12,696 bases of DNA, from assembly GCA_030620005.1 (NCBI GenBank), contig JAUXAJ010000137.1, positions 1-12,696 of the forward strand, given 5' to 3'. This document shows positions 6,488-12,696 of the stretch, in pieces (position 1 is the stretch's first letter; every line of letters begins with the position of its first letter). The notes under the pieces are model-generated. The model was not told where the DNA came from. It made no database searches and saw nothing but the letters and a program-made list of their open reading frames with translations. The DNA is from Promethearchaeota archaeon. GTDB taxonomy: Archaea; Asgardarchaeota; Lokiarchaeia; Sigynarchaeales; SOKP01. Position numbers and translations under genes: made by a program.

Positions 6488-6775
6488 TCAAATACCAACC
6501 GCTTCTTTCACACGTTTACTGTAAGAATTTATACCCAATCTAACTTCCAACATGTACCACGACATATCTGGACCATCCCTTCTTGAAGAAATCAGCATTG
6601 GGTAATCTTGAACGCCTAACCAATCTTTGGAACTAAACTCGTGAGATGGAAAAGAAAATTCGAAACCATCTGAAAAAACTATCTGGAAATTTGTACCACA
6701 TCTTATTTCATTTAGACCACATCTTATTTCATTTAGCACGACGAGCAGCATGAGAGCTCCTAAATCCAAGTGCAC
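6488..6775 (-). CDS. Hypothetical small protein with internal tandem repeat (95 aa, or 88 aa from internal ATG)
   Basis: Not recognised. The frame opens at a GTG (6773-6775). An internal ATG at 6749-6751 (Met9) is a better start because GGAG (6757-6760) precedes it by 5 bases. The product begins with a short hydrophobic stretch, followed by a duplicated LNEIRCG unit caused by a perfect 21-base tandem repeat. The rest (about 28-95) alternates hydrophobic and polar residues like a small beta-rich domain (NFQIVFSDGFEFSFP, SWYMLEVRLGI). There is no clear membrane helix and only two cysteines, both within the repeat. It lies about 105 bases downstream of a crotonase gene, so it could be the last gene of that unit. 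It may equally be a 3' fragment of a larger decayed gene. Its amino-acid use looks like coding sequence, but that is the only support. Confidence 0.4.
   Translation of the reverse strand: MHLDLGALMLLVVLNEIRCGLNEIRCGTNFQIVFSDGFEFSFPSHEFSSKDWLGVQDYPMLISSRRDGPDMSWYMLEVRLGINSYSKRVKEAVGI
6695..6736. repeat. Perfect 21-base tandem repeat, two copies
   Basis: The unit starting ACCACATC occurs at 6695-6715 and again at 6716-6736 with no mismatch. On the minus strand each copy encodes LNEIRCG in the small hypothetical ORF, so the length keeps the frame. The lack of mismatches indicates a recent event. Confidence 0.95.
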
Positions 6776-6856
6776 GATTTGAAGTAATTTCTACAATAAC
6801 ATCGACAAATTGGAGAAGGATGAGAATAAAATCTTATTAGTAAAGAACTAGATTTT

Positions 6857-7678
6857 TTACTTTCCTTTAAAAACAGGTTCTCTTTTTTGTGATAAGGCCT
6901 TAGTTGATTCTCGAAAGTCGTGTGTTTTTATAGCGGCCTTATATCCTTCGTTTTCTAAATCTAATGTTCTTGAGACTATATCCTTGAAGTAGTCGTGCAT
7001 TGTTTTTTTCATTAGTTTTATGGCCATATACGGGGCTTTAGGAGGGATTAATTTAAGCGCTTGTTCTCTTGCGTAATCTAACAATTCATCCGGAGGCAGG
7101 ACCTTGTTTACCAAACCAAGCTTTTCTGCTTCATTAGCCGAGATTTTATCGCCGAAATAAAATATTTCTTTGGCTTTTTGAAAACCTAGGTAAAACGGTA
7201 GTAAATAATCGTTCGCAAATTCAGCTATGACGGCTCTTTTAGCAAAATAAAATCCTAACCAAGCATCTCCAGACATGTAGATTAAATCCGCACCAATTAA
7301 AGGCATTGTTATTCCTGCTCCAATAGCGAGCCCATTTATAGCAGCTATGACGGGTTTTGAAAAATTAAATAACTTCATGCAAGTTCGTTTTTGCGCCATA
7401 TCCATTAAATTTATTTCCTTTTTAATTTCAGGCGAAATTGAAGTGAGCATTTTAGCATTATAATACCCGCCGGAGGAAAACGCATTACCTTCCTTACTCC
7501 CAGTCATTATTAAAACTTTTGCATCCTTGTCTTCTTCCATATCAGCAAGAACGGTTTCAATTTCTAAAAAAGTAACGAAAGAAAGCGCATTTCGTCTCTT
7601 TGGAGTATTAAATGTCATGGTACAAACTCCGTTTTCTTCTTTTTCGTAAATTATATCCGTTAAATCTTCTAATTTCAT
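6857..7678 (-). CDS. Crotonase-family enoyl-CoA hydratase/isomerase (paralogue A)
   Basis: Crotonase fold, 273 aa, acting on a CoA thioester in the cytosol. The N-terminal half has NTPKRRNALS (24-33) and the first oxyanion segment NAFSSGGY (65-72). The second oxyanion segment is INGLAIGAGITMP (114-126). Helix-turn regions SANEAEKLGLVNKVLPPDELL and the C-terminal KAPYMAIKLMKKTMH are typical of the family. Where rat mitochondrial enoyl-CoA hydratase has the two catalytic glutamates, the first position (GGGCELA) is not acidic here. The second, Glu153, is kept but in the context AVIAEFAND, whereas the paralogue has SVVPEFSLS. The sequence resembles the crotonase subgroup with a G-G-V-T-M type second oxyanion loop, so hydratase versus isomerase activity cannot be decided. 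It starts 37 bases after paralogue B, with a weak AGGATG upstream, and is surely co-transcribed with it. It is one of a tandem duplicate pair about 79 % identical. Confidence 0.92.
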   Translation of the reverse strand: MKLEDLTDIIYEKEENGVCTMTFNTPKRRNALSFVTFLEIETVLADMEEDKDAKVLIMTGSKEGNAFSSGGYYNAKMLTSISPEIKKEINLMDMAQKRTCMKLFNFSKPVIAAINGLAIGAGITMPLIGADLIYMSGDAWLGFYFAKRAVIAEFANDYLLPFYLGFQKAKEIFYFGDKISANEAEKLGLVNKVLPPDELLDYAREQALKLIPPKAPYMAIKLMKKTMHDYFKDIVSRTLDLENEGYKAAIKTHDFRESTKALSQKREPVFKGK

Positions 7679-7715
7679 TTCTATTTCAATGCATCCTTTT
7701 TTTATTGTGGGATAC

Positions 7716-8537
7716 TCATTTCCCCTTAAATCTTGGTTCTCTTTTCTGCATTAATGCCTTAGTAGACTCCCTAAAATCGTGCGTTTTAAATAGCGCCCTA
7801 AGGCCTTCGTTTTCAAGATCTAACGTTCGCGAAGCAATGTCAATGAAATAATCGTGCATTGTTTTTTTCATCAATTTAATAGCCATGCTTGGAGCTTTTG
7901 GGGGAATCAATCTAAGAGCTTGTTCTCTTACGTAGGACAATAGCTCTTCCGGAGGTAATACTTTATTAACCAAGCCAAGCTTCTCAGCTTCTTGAGCTGT
8001 AATTTTATCGCCAAAATAAATGATTTCCTTAGCTTTTTGAAAACCTACATAAAAAGGCAAGATGAAAGATAGCGAAAATTCTGGAACTACCGATCTTTTA
8101 ACGAAATAGAATCCTAACCAAGCGTCCTCTGCCATGTAAATCAAGTCTGCACCTGCTAATGGCATTGTAATACCCGCACCTATGGCTAAACCGTTAATAG
8201 CGGCAATTACAGGCTTTGGAAACTTCCAAAGTTTCATGCATAACCTTTTCTGGGCGATATCCGTGAGATCAATATCTTTCAATATTTCTTGAGGTATTGA
8301 CGTGATCATTTTCATGTTGAAATAACCCCCAGACGAGAAGGCATTTCCTTCTTTAGAACCAGTAATAATTAATACTCGTGCGTTCTTATCTGATTCCATG
8401 TCATCAAGCGCCGTTATAATTTCCAAAAAAGTGACAAAAGACATGGCGTTCCTTCTCTTAGGAGTATTAATCGTAATGGTACAAATTCCATTATCCTCCT
8501 TTTCATATATTATATCATTAAAATCTTCAATCTTCAT
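7716..8537 (-). CDS. Crotonase-family enoyl-CoA hydratase/isomerase (paralogue B)
   Basis: Same length (273 aa) and fold as its downstream neighbour; by my count 215 of 273 residues agree without a gap. Seen: NTPKRRNAMS (24-33), NAFSSGGY (65-72), INGLAIGAGITMPLAGAD (114-131), WLGFYFVKRSVVPEF (140-154) with Glu153 as the likely catalytic acid, and the C-terminal SMAIKLMKKTMHDY. VPE after a basic-rich GF.F.KR segment is the usual form in related bacterial crotonases, so B looks closer to the ancestral type than A, which has IAE. It lies 42 bases after the cupin stop, with GGTGG about 14 bases before the ATG as a possible ribosome site. Likely role: hydration or double-bond isomerisation of an enoyl-CoA made by the acyl-CoA dehydrogenase encoded just upstream. 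Substrate unknown. Confidence 0.93.
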   Translation of the reverse strand: MKIEDFNDIIYEKEDNGICTITINTPKRRNAMSFVTFLEIITALDDMESDKNARVLIITGSKEGNAFSSGGYFNMKMITSIPQEILKDIDLTDIAQKRLCMKLWKFPKPVIAAINGLAIGAGITMPLAGADLIYMAEDAWLGFYFVKRSVVPEFSLSFILPFYVGFQKAKEIIYFGDKITAQEAEKLGLVNKVLPPEELLSYVREQALRLIPPKAPSMAIKLMKKTMHDYFIDIASRTLDLENEGLRALFKTHDFRESTKALMQKREPRFKGK

Positions 8538-8579
8538 TCTTTTTTAAACCACCGTATTTATTTTTTCTCTTTTAAGCCA

Positions 8580-8921
8580 TTACAAATATGGAATAACACA
8601 AATAAAAGCCAACGCTTCATTGCCATTGTTTACAACCCCATGTGGATGATTGGGAGGGACATAAATTACTTCACCTTGTTTTACTTCCATTATATTCCCT
8701 TGCTCGTCAACGAATTGACCTTGCCCTTGTAAAATGTATATATGATGTTCCTCGGGGTGGTCGTGCAGGCCTATTTGACCACCGGGCTGGAATTCTATTC
8801 GTCGAGTAGCAAAATTTTTAGCACCATCTTCTTTAGTAATTAGCCATTGAATGGTCGTCTTAGTTGCATTGGCTTTAATTATTATTTCTTTCTTAACATC
8901 TTTAATATTCTTCTTAATCAT
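8580..8921 (-). CDS. Single-domain cupin protein (113 aa)
   Basis: Small beta-barrel cupin with both conserved metal motifs. Motif 1 is GLHDHPEEHHIYILQGQG (51-68), giving His53 and His55 plus a Glu-Glu/His-His stretch. Motif 2 is GEVIYVPPNHPHGVVNNG (83-100), giving the third histidine. The HxH...E...H set normally binds one Fe, Mn, Ni or Zn. About 35 residues precede the barrel (mostly Lys and Ile, then TTIQWLITKEDGA), which is usual for a single cupin. It is the first gene after a TATA-like element and T13 tract, followed at 42 bases by the crotonase pair, so it probably shares their transcript. Stand-alone cupins serve as dioxygenases, isomerases or ligand sensors; sequence alone does not separate these. 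An accessory enzyme or sensor for the acyl-CoA pathway is a guess from position. No Shine-Dalgarno site; the mRNA may be nearly leaderless. Confidence 0.9.
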   Translation of the reverse strand: MIKKNIKDVKKEIIIKANATKTTIQWLITKEDGAKNFATRRIEFQPGGQIGLHDHPEEHHIYILQGQGQFVDEQGNIMEVKQGEVIYVPPNHPHGVVNNGNEALAFICVIPYL

Positions 8922-8953
8922 TTTTCGTTCATTTTAGTTTTTAATCATTAATT

Positions 8954-8962
8954 AAATTTATA
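8954..8962 (-). promoter_or_regulatory. Putative TATA box of the cupin-crotonase unit
   Basis: TATAAATTT on the minus strand, directly after a T13 tract. It predicts a start about 25 bases downstream, near 8932, and a leader of about 10 bases before the cupin ATG. It fits archaeal spacing but is in very AT-rich sequence. Confidence 0.45.
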
Positions 8963-8974
8963 AAAAAAAAAAAA
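8962..8974 (-). terminator. Oligo-T terminator of the acyl-CoA dehydrogenase gene
   Basis: Thirteen consecutive T on the minus strand, about 32 bases after the acyl-CoA dehydrogenase stop, without a hairpin. This is the form of terminator used by archaeal RNA polymerase. It separates the dehydrogenase from the cupin-crotonase unit. Confidence 0.6.
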
Positions 8975-9005
8975 TTTCTACATGTTTTTATAAAAACTAT
9001 TGCCG

Positions 9006-10289
9006 CTATAGCATTTTAAAATGTTGCCTGAGAGCTAAACTCATTATATATTGTTGCATTTGCCTCGTGCCTCCGCCCGTTTCGTGGATTCTCGAAACAC
9101 CTAATAGATCTTCCATTAACGTATTGTCACACAATCCCGCTCCAGCCATAATATTTGCACAACCATAACACACTCTTTCCGTTAACCTCGCGCTCTGGGA
9201 CTTTAATTGCGATGCGTTTGCTACGAGAGCGAGATTTAAGTCTTTAGGTAGCTTTCCATTGAATTGCTCCATTCTTTCATCAACAATTTGACAAATATGC
9301 AAAGCAGCAAGCGTTAAATTCATTGTTTTTGCCCATAAATCAGTTAACGGGAATCCCAATCCTTGATATTTCAAAATTTCTTGGTTAAATTGTTTCCTCA
9401 TGTTAGCATAAATAACCGCGTGAGATAACGCGTTCCACGCTTCAGAAATATTTAGAAGCACTATCCCTATCCGTTCCAAATTTAATCCTTCAAAAAGATA
9501 TTCCCTACCTTGACCGGGGGGTCCTATGACACAATCCTTGGGAACTCTGAGGTTTGTAAAGATTTCTTTACCAATATGAATTCTTGGAGTCCACGGAATA
9601 TTCACCCTTTCAACACTCCAACCTTCCCAAGATGTATCTACTAAAAATTGACCCATTGTATTTCCATTATCCTTTTCAGTAACCGCGTAAACAACAGCCC
9701 AGTCTGCTTTTGGACCGTTTGTCTGATAAATTTTTTGACCGTCAAGCGTAAAACTTCCATCTTCATTTTCTTTACTGATGGACACCATGTGAACGGCATC
9801 TGATCCCCTTTCAGGTTCAGTAATGCAAATACAACCTAATTTCTCACCCGTTACCATTTCTTTTAGTGCTCTTAAACGAATATCAATACCTTCGTTGTGA
9901 AGGAGCAAGGGATTGCACGCAAGAACCGTGGTGCCCATGCCCATGGCTAATTGAGGGTCAAAAAAATCAGTCGCAAGCGTCCTCATGAATTCGGCCGTCA
10001 TGCCATGAGGTTCAAGATTTAATCCTAATTCATTAAAATTACTAACTCGAGTAATTAATCCTGCTTTGCCGATCTCTGGAATCCATTGATAAAAGTCTTC
10101 TTTATGAGTAATTTCGTGTGTTTTTTCAAAATTAACGTAAAATTTCTGCGCTTTTCGAAGAAACTTAAAGTACTCTGGTTTTAGAACGGCCATCAAGTTG
10201 TTGTTAAGAAATTGATAACGATTCTTCAAGCTCATTTTCTCCATTATCTCACTATCAATGCACGGAACATCTCCTTTTTTTCCTGCCAT
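9006..10289 (-). CDS. Acyl-CoA dehydrogenase (FAD-dependent)
   Basis: Flavoprotein that introduces the alpha,beta double bond into an acyl-CoA, passing electrons to an electron-transfer flavoprotein. At 427 aa it is slightly longer than the usual 380-400, with an N-terminal extension before the helical domain. Middle beta domain: CICITEPERGSDA (153-165), the flavin/substrate signature, and GQKIYQTNGPKADWAVVYA (184-202). C-terminal helical domain: ERIGIVLLNISEAWNALSHA, MRKQFNQEI and MAGAGL. The likely catalytic base is Glu403 in RIHETGGGTRQMQQYI, aligning with the YEGT...Q.Q segment of medium-chain enzymes but with a local GGG insertion, so substrate preference is open. It has its own TATA-like element and oligo-T tract, suggesting a single-gene transcript between the ligase and the cupin-crotonase unit. 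It ends in TAG, followed three codons later by another TAG and then TAA. Start ATG at 10287-10289 is preceded by a weak GAGAG. Confidence 0.95.
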   Translation of the reverse strand: MAGKKGDVPCIDSEIMEKMSLKNRYQFLNNNLMAVLKPEYFKFLRKAQKFYVNFEKTHEITHKEDFYQWIPEIGKAGLITRVSNFNELGLNLEPHGMTAEFMRTLATDFFDPQLAMGMGTTVLACNPLLLHNEGIDIRLRALKEMVTGEKLGCICITEPERGSDAVHMVSISKENEDGSFTLDGQKIYQTNGPKADWAVVYAVTEKDNGNTMGQFLVDTSWEGWSVERVNIPWTPRIHIGKEIFTNLRVPKDCVIGPPGQGREYLFEGLNLERIGIVLLNISEAWNALSHAVIYANMRKQFNQEILKYQGLGFPLTDLWAKTMNLTLAALHICQIVDERMEQFNGKLPKDLNLALVANASQLKSQSARLTERVCYGCANIMAGAGLCDNTLMEDLLGVSRIHETGGGTRQMQQYIMSLALRQHFKML

Positions 10290-10323
10290 TTAAATCAACT
10301 CTCTATTATTATTTAAGATTTAT

Positions 10324-10332
10324 TATTATAAA
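10324..10332 (-). promoter_or_regulatory. Putative TATA box of the acyl-CoA dehydrogenase gene
   Basis: TTTATAATA on the minus strand, 35-43 bases before the ATG. It predicts a start near 10302 and a short leader of about a dozen bases. The surrounding AT richness limits certainty. Confidence 0.4.
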
Positions 10333-10558
10333 TAGTATTAAACTGAATTCTTAAAATAGTTTTATAATTCAATTATATCTTAATTAGCAATACATATTTA
10401 AATGTTTTCAATCAAGTGAATTTCGAATGAACTAAAGTAGCTTGGTATATTGTATCTTTAAGAAATTTATTAATAATTCTCTCATGGTTCATTAGTATAA
10501 GTAGTACAAAAATAAATTAAAAATAGTGAAAACAGCTGTTTAATTAACATTAACAATT

Positions 10559-10572
10559 AAAAAAAAAAAAAA
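10559..10572 (-). terminator. Oligo-T terminator of the acyl-CoA synthetase gene
   Basis: Fourteen consecutive T on the minus strand, 13 bases after the TAA at 10586-10588 that closes the extended reading frame, and about 115 bases after the in-frame TAG. Its closeness to the TAA supports 10586 as the ancestral gene end. Confidence 0.65.
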
Positions 10573-10585
10573 TTGATTATTTTTG

Positions 10586-10687
10586 TTATTCTTCTTCTCG
10601 AAGCGCTCTTTTTAGCACTTTACCTACTGCTGTTAAGGGCAATTCTTCTTTAAATTCCCAAACTCTCGGATTTTCATACTTAGAAAG
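10586..10687 (-). pseudogene. C-terminal tail of the acyl-CoA synthetase beyond an in-frame TAG
   Basis: Directly after the TAG (10688-10690) the same frame continues for 33 sense codons to TAA at 10586-10588. The first residues, LSKYENPRVWEF, fit the usual L..Y..P..V.F segment of AMP-forming synthetases. ELPLTAVGKVLKRALREEE then contains the A10 motif, with Lys563 of the extended protein at the position of the catalytic adenylation lysine. No frameshift is involved. The tail therefore belongs to the upstream gene and is missing from the protein unless TAG is read through. Confidence 0.85.
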
Positions 10688-12307
10688 CTATTCTGCGGCA
10701 TACTGTTTTAATCCTTCCTTCATAGCTTCAGTAGATTGGACACCTTCTTTAAGTTGTACGACCGCTTTGACGATTTCGCTCCCAGGTCGATTTGGATCTT
10801 TTAACCCTATGATTGCAACCAATTCGATATCTGGATGTTTTGTTAAAATGTCTTCGACATGGACACTGTAAACCTTATAGCCACTCACGATTAACATATC
10901 CTTGGTCCTGTCCACAATTGTAATGTAGCCATCTTCGTCCATCACGCCCACATCGCCCGTATGAAGCCAACCGTCTATGATTGTCAGTGAGTTTGCTTCG
11001 GGCTTATTATAATAACCCCGTGTAACTTGGGACCCCTTACAAATTATCTCTCCTGGCTTTCCGAGATCTACCTGTTCTCCAGTCTCAATATCAACTAGCC
11101 TGAGTTCAGTATCTGGTACAGGTAAACCAACAGTACCGATTTTTTTCTTACCGCGAAATGGATTCATTATAAGAATAGGAGAAGTTTCGGTCATTCCATA
11201 GACTTCGAGAAGCTTGTTATTTGCTTTCAGCGAGCTTTTAAAGTCTCTAATTGCTTCTGCGGGAAATGGTGCGGCTCCAGAGACATAAACCTCAATTTTA
11301 TTTAAGGTATCTTCTGAAACATCCTTGATTTTTGGATTATTCTTGATATTTAGAAACAATGTAGGCACGTTAACTACCATTCGAGGTTTTTTATCGATCA
11401 TTTCTTTGATTATGTGATCGGTATCTCGAGGATTCGCAATTAATATTTGCGCACTAGAAGTATATACGGTCGTCATGCTCATTGCCAAACCCGCTAAATG
11501 AAATAATGGAAACGCGGATAAGTTGACAGCTCCTTCGTCTTTTTCTGTAACGTCAAGCCAAGTCTTTATTTGCTCTATATTTGAAATAATATTCGCGTGA
11601 GTAAGTTCCGTTCCCTTGGGCAGCCCAGTTGTTCCACCTGTATATTGAAGTAATGCAAGATCTTTTTCTGTGTTAATTGAAACTTTTTTTACATCAATTT
11701 CAGATTCCATTACTTCCTTGAAGTCGAGAACCTTTTTTCCGGGAAACGGTGTCACCTTCCCTTTTGGAATCTTTTTTATTGCTTTACCTAGCGCTACTTT
11801 AACTTTCGATAATCCCATGTAATCAGCAATGTTCGTAGTTATGACACATTCGAGATTGGGCGTTTTATCTAGTACTTTAACTAATACTTTCGCATAAACT
11901 GCATCTAATGTAACAAAAAATTTAGATTCACTATCATTTATTTGATAAGCTAATTCATTCGGACTTAAAAGTGGTGAGCAACCAGAAGCAACTCCACCAA
12001 CAAGTAATGTTCCGTAATGAGCGGCCAAGTATTGAGGACAATTTGGTAAATTAATTGCAACGCGATTACCTTTCTTTAAACCATTCTTTTGAAGAAAAGT
12101 CGCGAATCTATGTATCATTTCTCGAAGTTCTTTAAAGGAAATCTCACGCTCCATAAAAAAACAACCAGGAGCATCAGGGTATTTCGCCATTGCATCATCA
12201 AAAAGTTTTCCCAGACTTTCCTTAGGATAATCCAAAGTAGGTTTCACATGTTTATCGTAACTTTTTAACCATATTTTAGCATCATATGGAGATTTTTTTA
12301 ATTCCAT
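10688..12307 (-). CDS. AMP-forming acyl-CoA synthetase / AMP-ligase, cut short by in-frame TAG
   Basis: ANL-superfamily enzyme that activates a carboxylic acid with ATP and joins it to CoA, most like long-chain fatty-acid or related acyl-CoA synthetases. To the TAG it is 539 aa; read through to the TAA it would be 573. Motifs in order: A3 P-loop YTGGTTGLPKG (222-232), LPLFHLAG-like FPLFHLAG (266-273), SGAAPFPAE (343-351), A5 YGMTETSP (370-377), A7 GWLHTGD (446-452) and A8 DRTKDMLIVSGYKV (466-479). The A10 lysine is only in the tail after the TAG, so the 539-aa form should lack normal adenylation activity. ATG 12305-12307 has a good AAGGTG 7 bases upstream. No membrane segment. It likely feeds the dehydrogenase and crotonases encoded downstream; the exact acid is unknown. 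Everything up to the TAG looks intact, with no other stop or frameshift. Confidence 0.93.
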   Translation of the reverse strand: MELKKSPYDAKIWLKSYDKHVKPTLDYPKESLGKLFDDAMAKYPDAPGCFFMEREISFKELREMIHRFATFLQKNGLKKGNRVAINLPNCPQYLAAHYGTLLVGGVASGCSPLLSPNELAYQINDSESKFFVTLDAVYAKVLVKVLDKTPNLECVITTNIADYMGLSKVKVALGKAIKKIPKGKVTPFPGKKVLDFKEVMESEIDVKKVSINTEKDLALLQYTGGTTGLPKGTELTHANIISNIEQIKTWLDVTEKDEGAVNLSAFPLFHLAGLAMSMTTVYTSSAQILIANPRDTDHIIKEMIDKKPRMVVNVPTLFLNIKNNPKIKDVSEDTLNKIEVYVSGAAPFPAEAIRDFKSSLKANNKLLEVYGMTETSPILIMNPFRGKKKIGTVGLPVPDTELRLVDIETGEQVDLGKPGEIICKGSQVTRGYYNKPEANSLTIIDGWLHTGDVGVMDEDGYITIVDRTKDMLIVSGYKVYSVHVEDILTKHPDIELVAIIGLKDPNRPGSEIVKAVVQLKEGVQSTEAMKEGLKQYAAE

Positions 12308-12314
12308 TTCATAA

Positions 12315-12320
12315 CACCTT
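12315..12320 (-). promoter_or_regulatory. Ribosome binding site of the acyl-CoA synthetase
   Basis: AAGGTG on the minus strand, 7 bases before the ATG at 12307. It is one of the few convincing Shine-Dalgarno sites in the window and supports this start. Confidence 0.55.
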
Positions 12321-12374
12321 CTTTTTAAAATTTGTTAAAAATCTGTTCGGTAATTTTAATTTATGTCTTTTTAG

Positions 12375-12382
12375 TATTTAAA
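12375..12382 (-). promoter_or_regulatory. Putative TATA box of the acyl-CoA synthetase gene
   Basis: TTTAAATA on the minus strand matches the common archaeal TATA form. It predicts a start near 12352 and a leader of about 45 bases holding the AAGGTG site. The core TTTAAA is symmetrical, so it could also serve the plus-strand ORF on the right. Confidence 0.45.
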
Positions 12383-12404
12383 ACTATTTCTATTTTTAAA
12401 GAAT

Positions 12405-12629
12405 TTGATTAAAAATGGTGAAAATCGTGAAATATGTCATTATAAAACGATCATTTTAGTCATTAAATGCAATATTGACTTACTCAAATCGGGAGATACG
12501 GTCATTAGCGTAATGGTTGTTGCAGCATTAGTAGCTTTAAATATGGGATTATTATCAATTTATCTTATTAAACCACATTCAGAAAGATTAAGATTACCTG
12601 AACTCCAACCTTGGAGTGCTGGAGACTGA
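12405..12629 (+). CDS. Possible small single-pass membrane protein (74 aa)
   Basis: The only plus-strand candidate that is not opposite a better gene. The frame opens at a TTG (12405-12407) and reaches TGA at 12627-12629. Residues about 33-55 (VISVMVVAALVALNMGLLSIYLI) form a plausible membrane helix, followed by a positively charged, polar tail ending near PELQPWSAGD. A later in-frame ATG (12513-12515) with GGGAG (12491-12495) 17 bases upstream would give a 39-residue protein starting inside the helix. It diverges from the acyl-CoA synthetase and could share its promoter region. No family recognised. The weak start and lack of other support leave it uncertain; it might be the end of a decayed gene. 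Confidence 0.35.
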   Translation: MIKNGENREICHYKTIILVIKCNIDLLKSGDTVISVMVVAALVALNMGLLSIYLIKPHSERLRLPELQPWSAGD

Positions 12630-12651
12630 AATTTTGAATGAAATTTTGAAT
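12628..12651. repeat. 12-base tandem repeat, two copies
   Basis: The unit GAAATTTTGAAT occurs at 12628-12639 and 12640-12651 without mismatch, overlapping the stop codon of the small membrane ORF, and is followed by a partial third unit. The remaining bases to the right edge are AT-rich, with nothing recognised. Confidence 0.85.
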
Positions 12652-12696
12652 GAAAAGAAATTTGAAACATTTAAACAAAATATTTCTTAATTTCTT

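Larger units (their letters stand above)
10290..10585. other. Intergenic region between acyl-CoA synthetase and dehydrogenase
   Basis: About 296 bases of AT-rich spacer. It holds the ligase oligo-T terminator and the dehydrogenase TATA box. The longest protein-like reading is 26 codons on the minus strand (10492 to 10412, starting MNHERIINKFLKD), without a ribosome site or recognisable family. I see no RNA gene or repeat. Confidence 0.6.

Noticed and set aside
7612..7851. Plus-strand frame across the crotonase junction
   Set aside because: Antisense to the start of one crotonase gene and the end of the other; no motif.
10412..10492. 26-codon minus-strand ORF before the acyl-CoA dehydrogenase
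   Set aside because: Too short, with no ribosome site or recognisable family; mentioned only as content of the gap.
10688..12307. Frameshift as explanation for the missing synthetase C-terminus
   Set aside because: The conserved tail is in exactly the same frame as the body, so only the TAG separates them.
12602..12617. Seven-base inverted repeat with a two-base loop as a hairpin terminator
   Set aside because: It lies inside the small plus-strand ORF, has no T run behind it, and such a tight loop is unlikely to act as a terminator.

Overview
The window reads as archaeal chromosome, most likely from an AT-rich Asgard (Lokiarchaeia-like) lineage. That assignment is an inference. It rests on the low GC, TATA-box-like elements 25-40 bases from likely transcript starts, oligo-T tracts after stop codons instead of hairpin terminators, mostly weak or absent Shine-Dalgarno sites, and carbamoyl-phosphate synthetase subunits whose sequence signatures resemble the eukaryotic CAD type. 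No rRNA, tRNA, CRISPR array, insertion sequence or phage gene was seen. All well-supported genes lie on the minus strand, so transcription runs from the right edge to the left.

Left half (about 1-6260), pyrimidine supply. In transcription order: pyrG (CTP synthase), two small Cys-rich, zinc-ribbon-like proteins (one with a poly-aspartate tail), carA, and carB, which runs off the left edge after 857 codons. Together they make carbamoyl phosphate (entry to UMP) and convert UTP to CTP. The 3' end of pyrG carries a 32-base tandem duplication that puts the second copy in another frame, so the gene now ends inside it.

Right half (about 6488-12404), acyl-CoA metabolism. In transcription order: an AMP-forming acyl-CoA synthetase followed by a T14 tract; an acyl-CoA dehydrogenase with its own TATA box and a T13 tract; then a cupin, two tandem crotonase-family paralogues (about 79 % identical, no gaps) and a small unrecognised ORF with a perfect 21-base tandem repeat. 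Activation, alpha,beta-dehydrogenation and hydration or isomerisation are consecutive beta-oxidation steps, so these units probably act in one pathway.

The most notable observation is in the acyl-CoA synthetase. The reading frame meets a TAG at 10688-10690, but the same frame continues for 33 more codons and encodes the conserved C-terminal A10 motif with its catalytic lysine. A TAA and the oligo-T tract follow directly. The options are amber read-through (pyrrolysine or a suppressor tRNA), a very recent nonsense mutation, or a sequence error. At the right edge a small plus-strand ORF with one predicted membrane helix is weakly supported.
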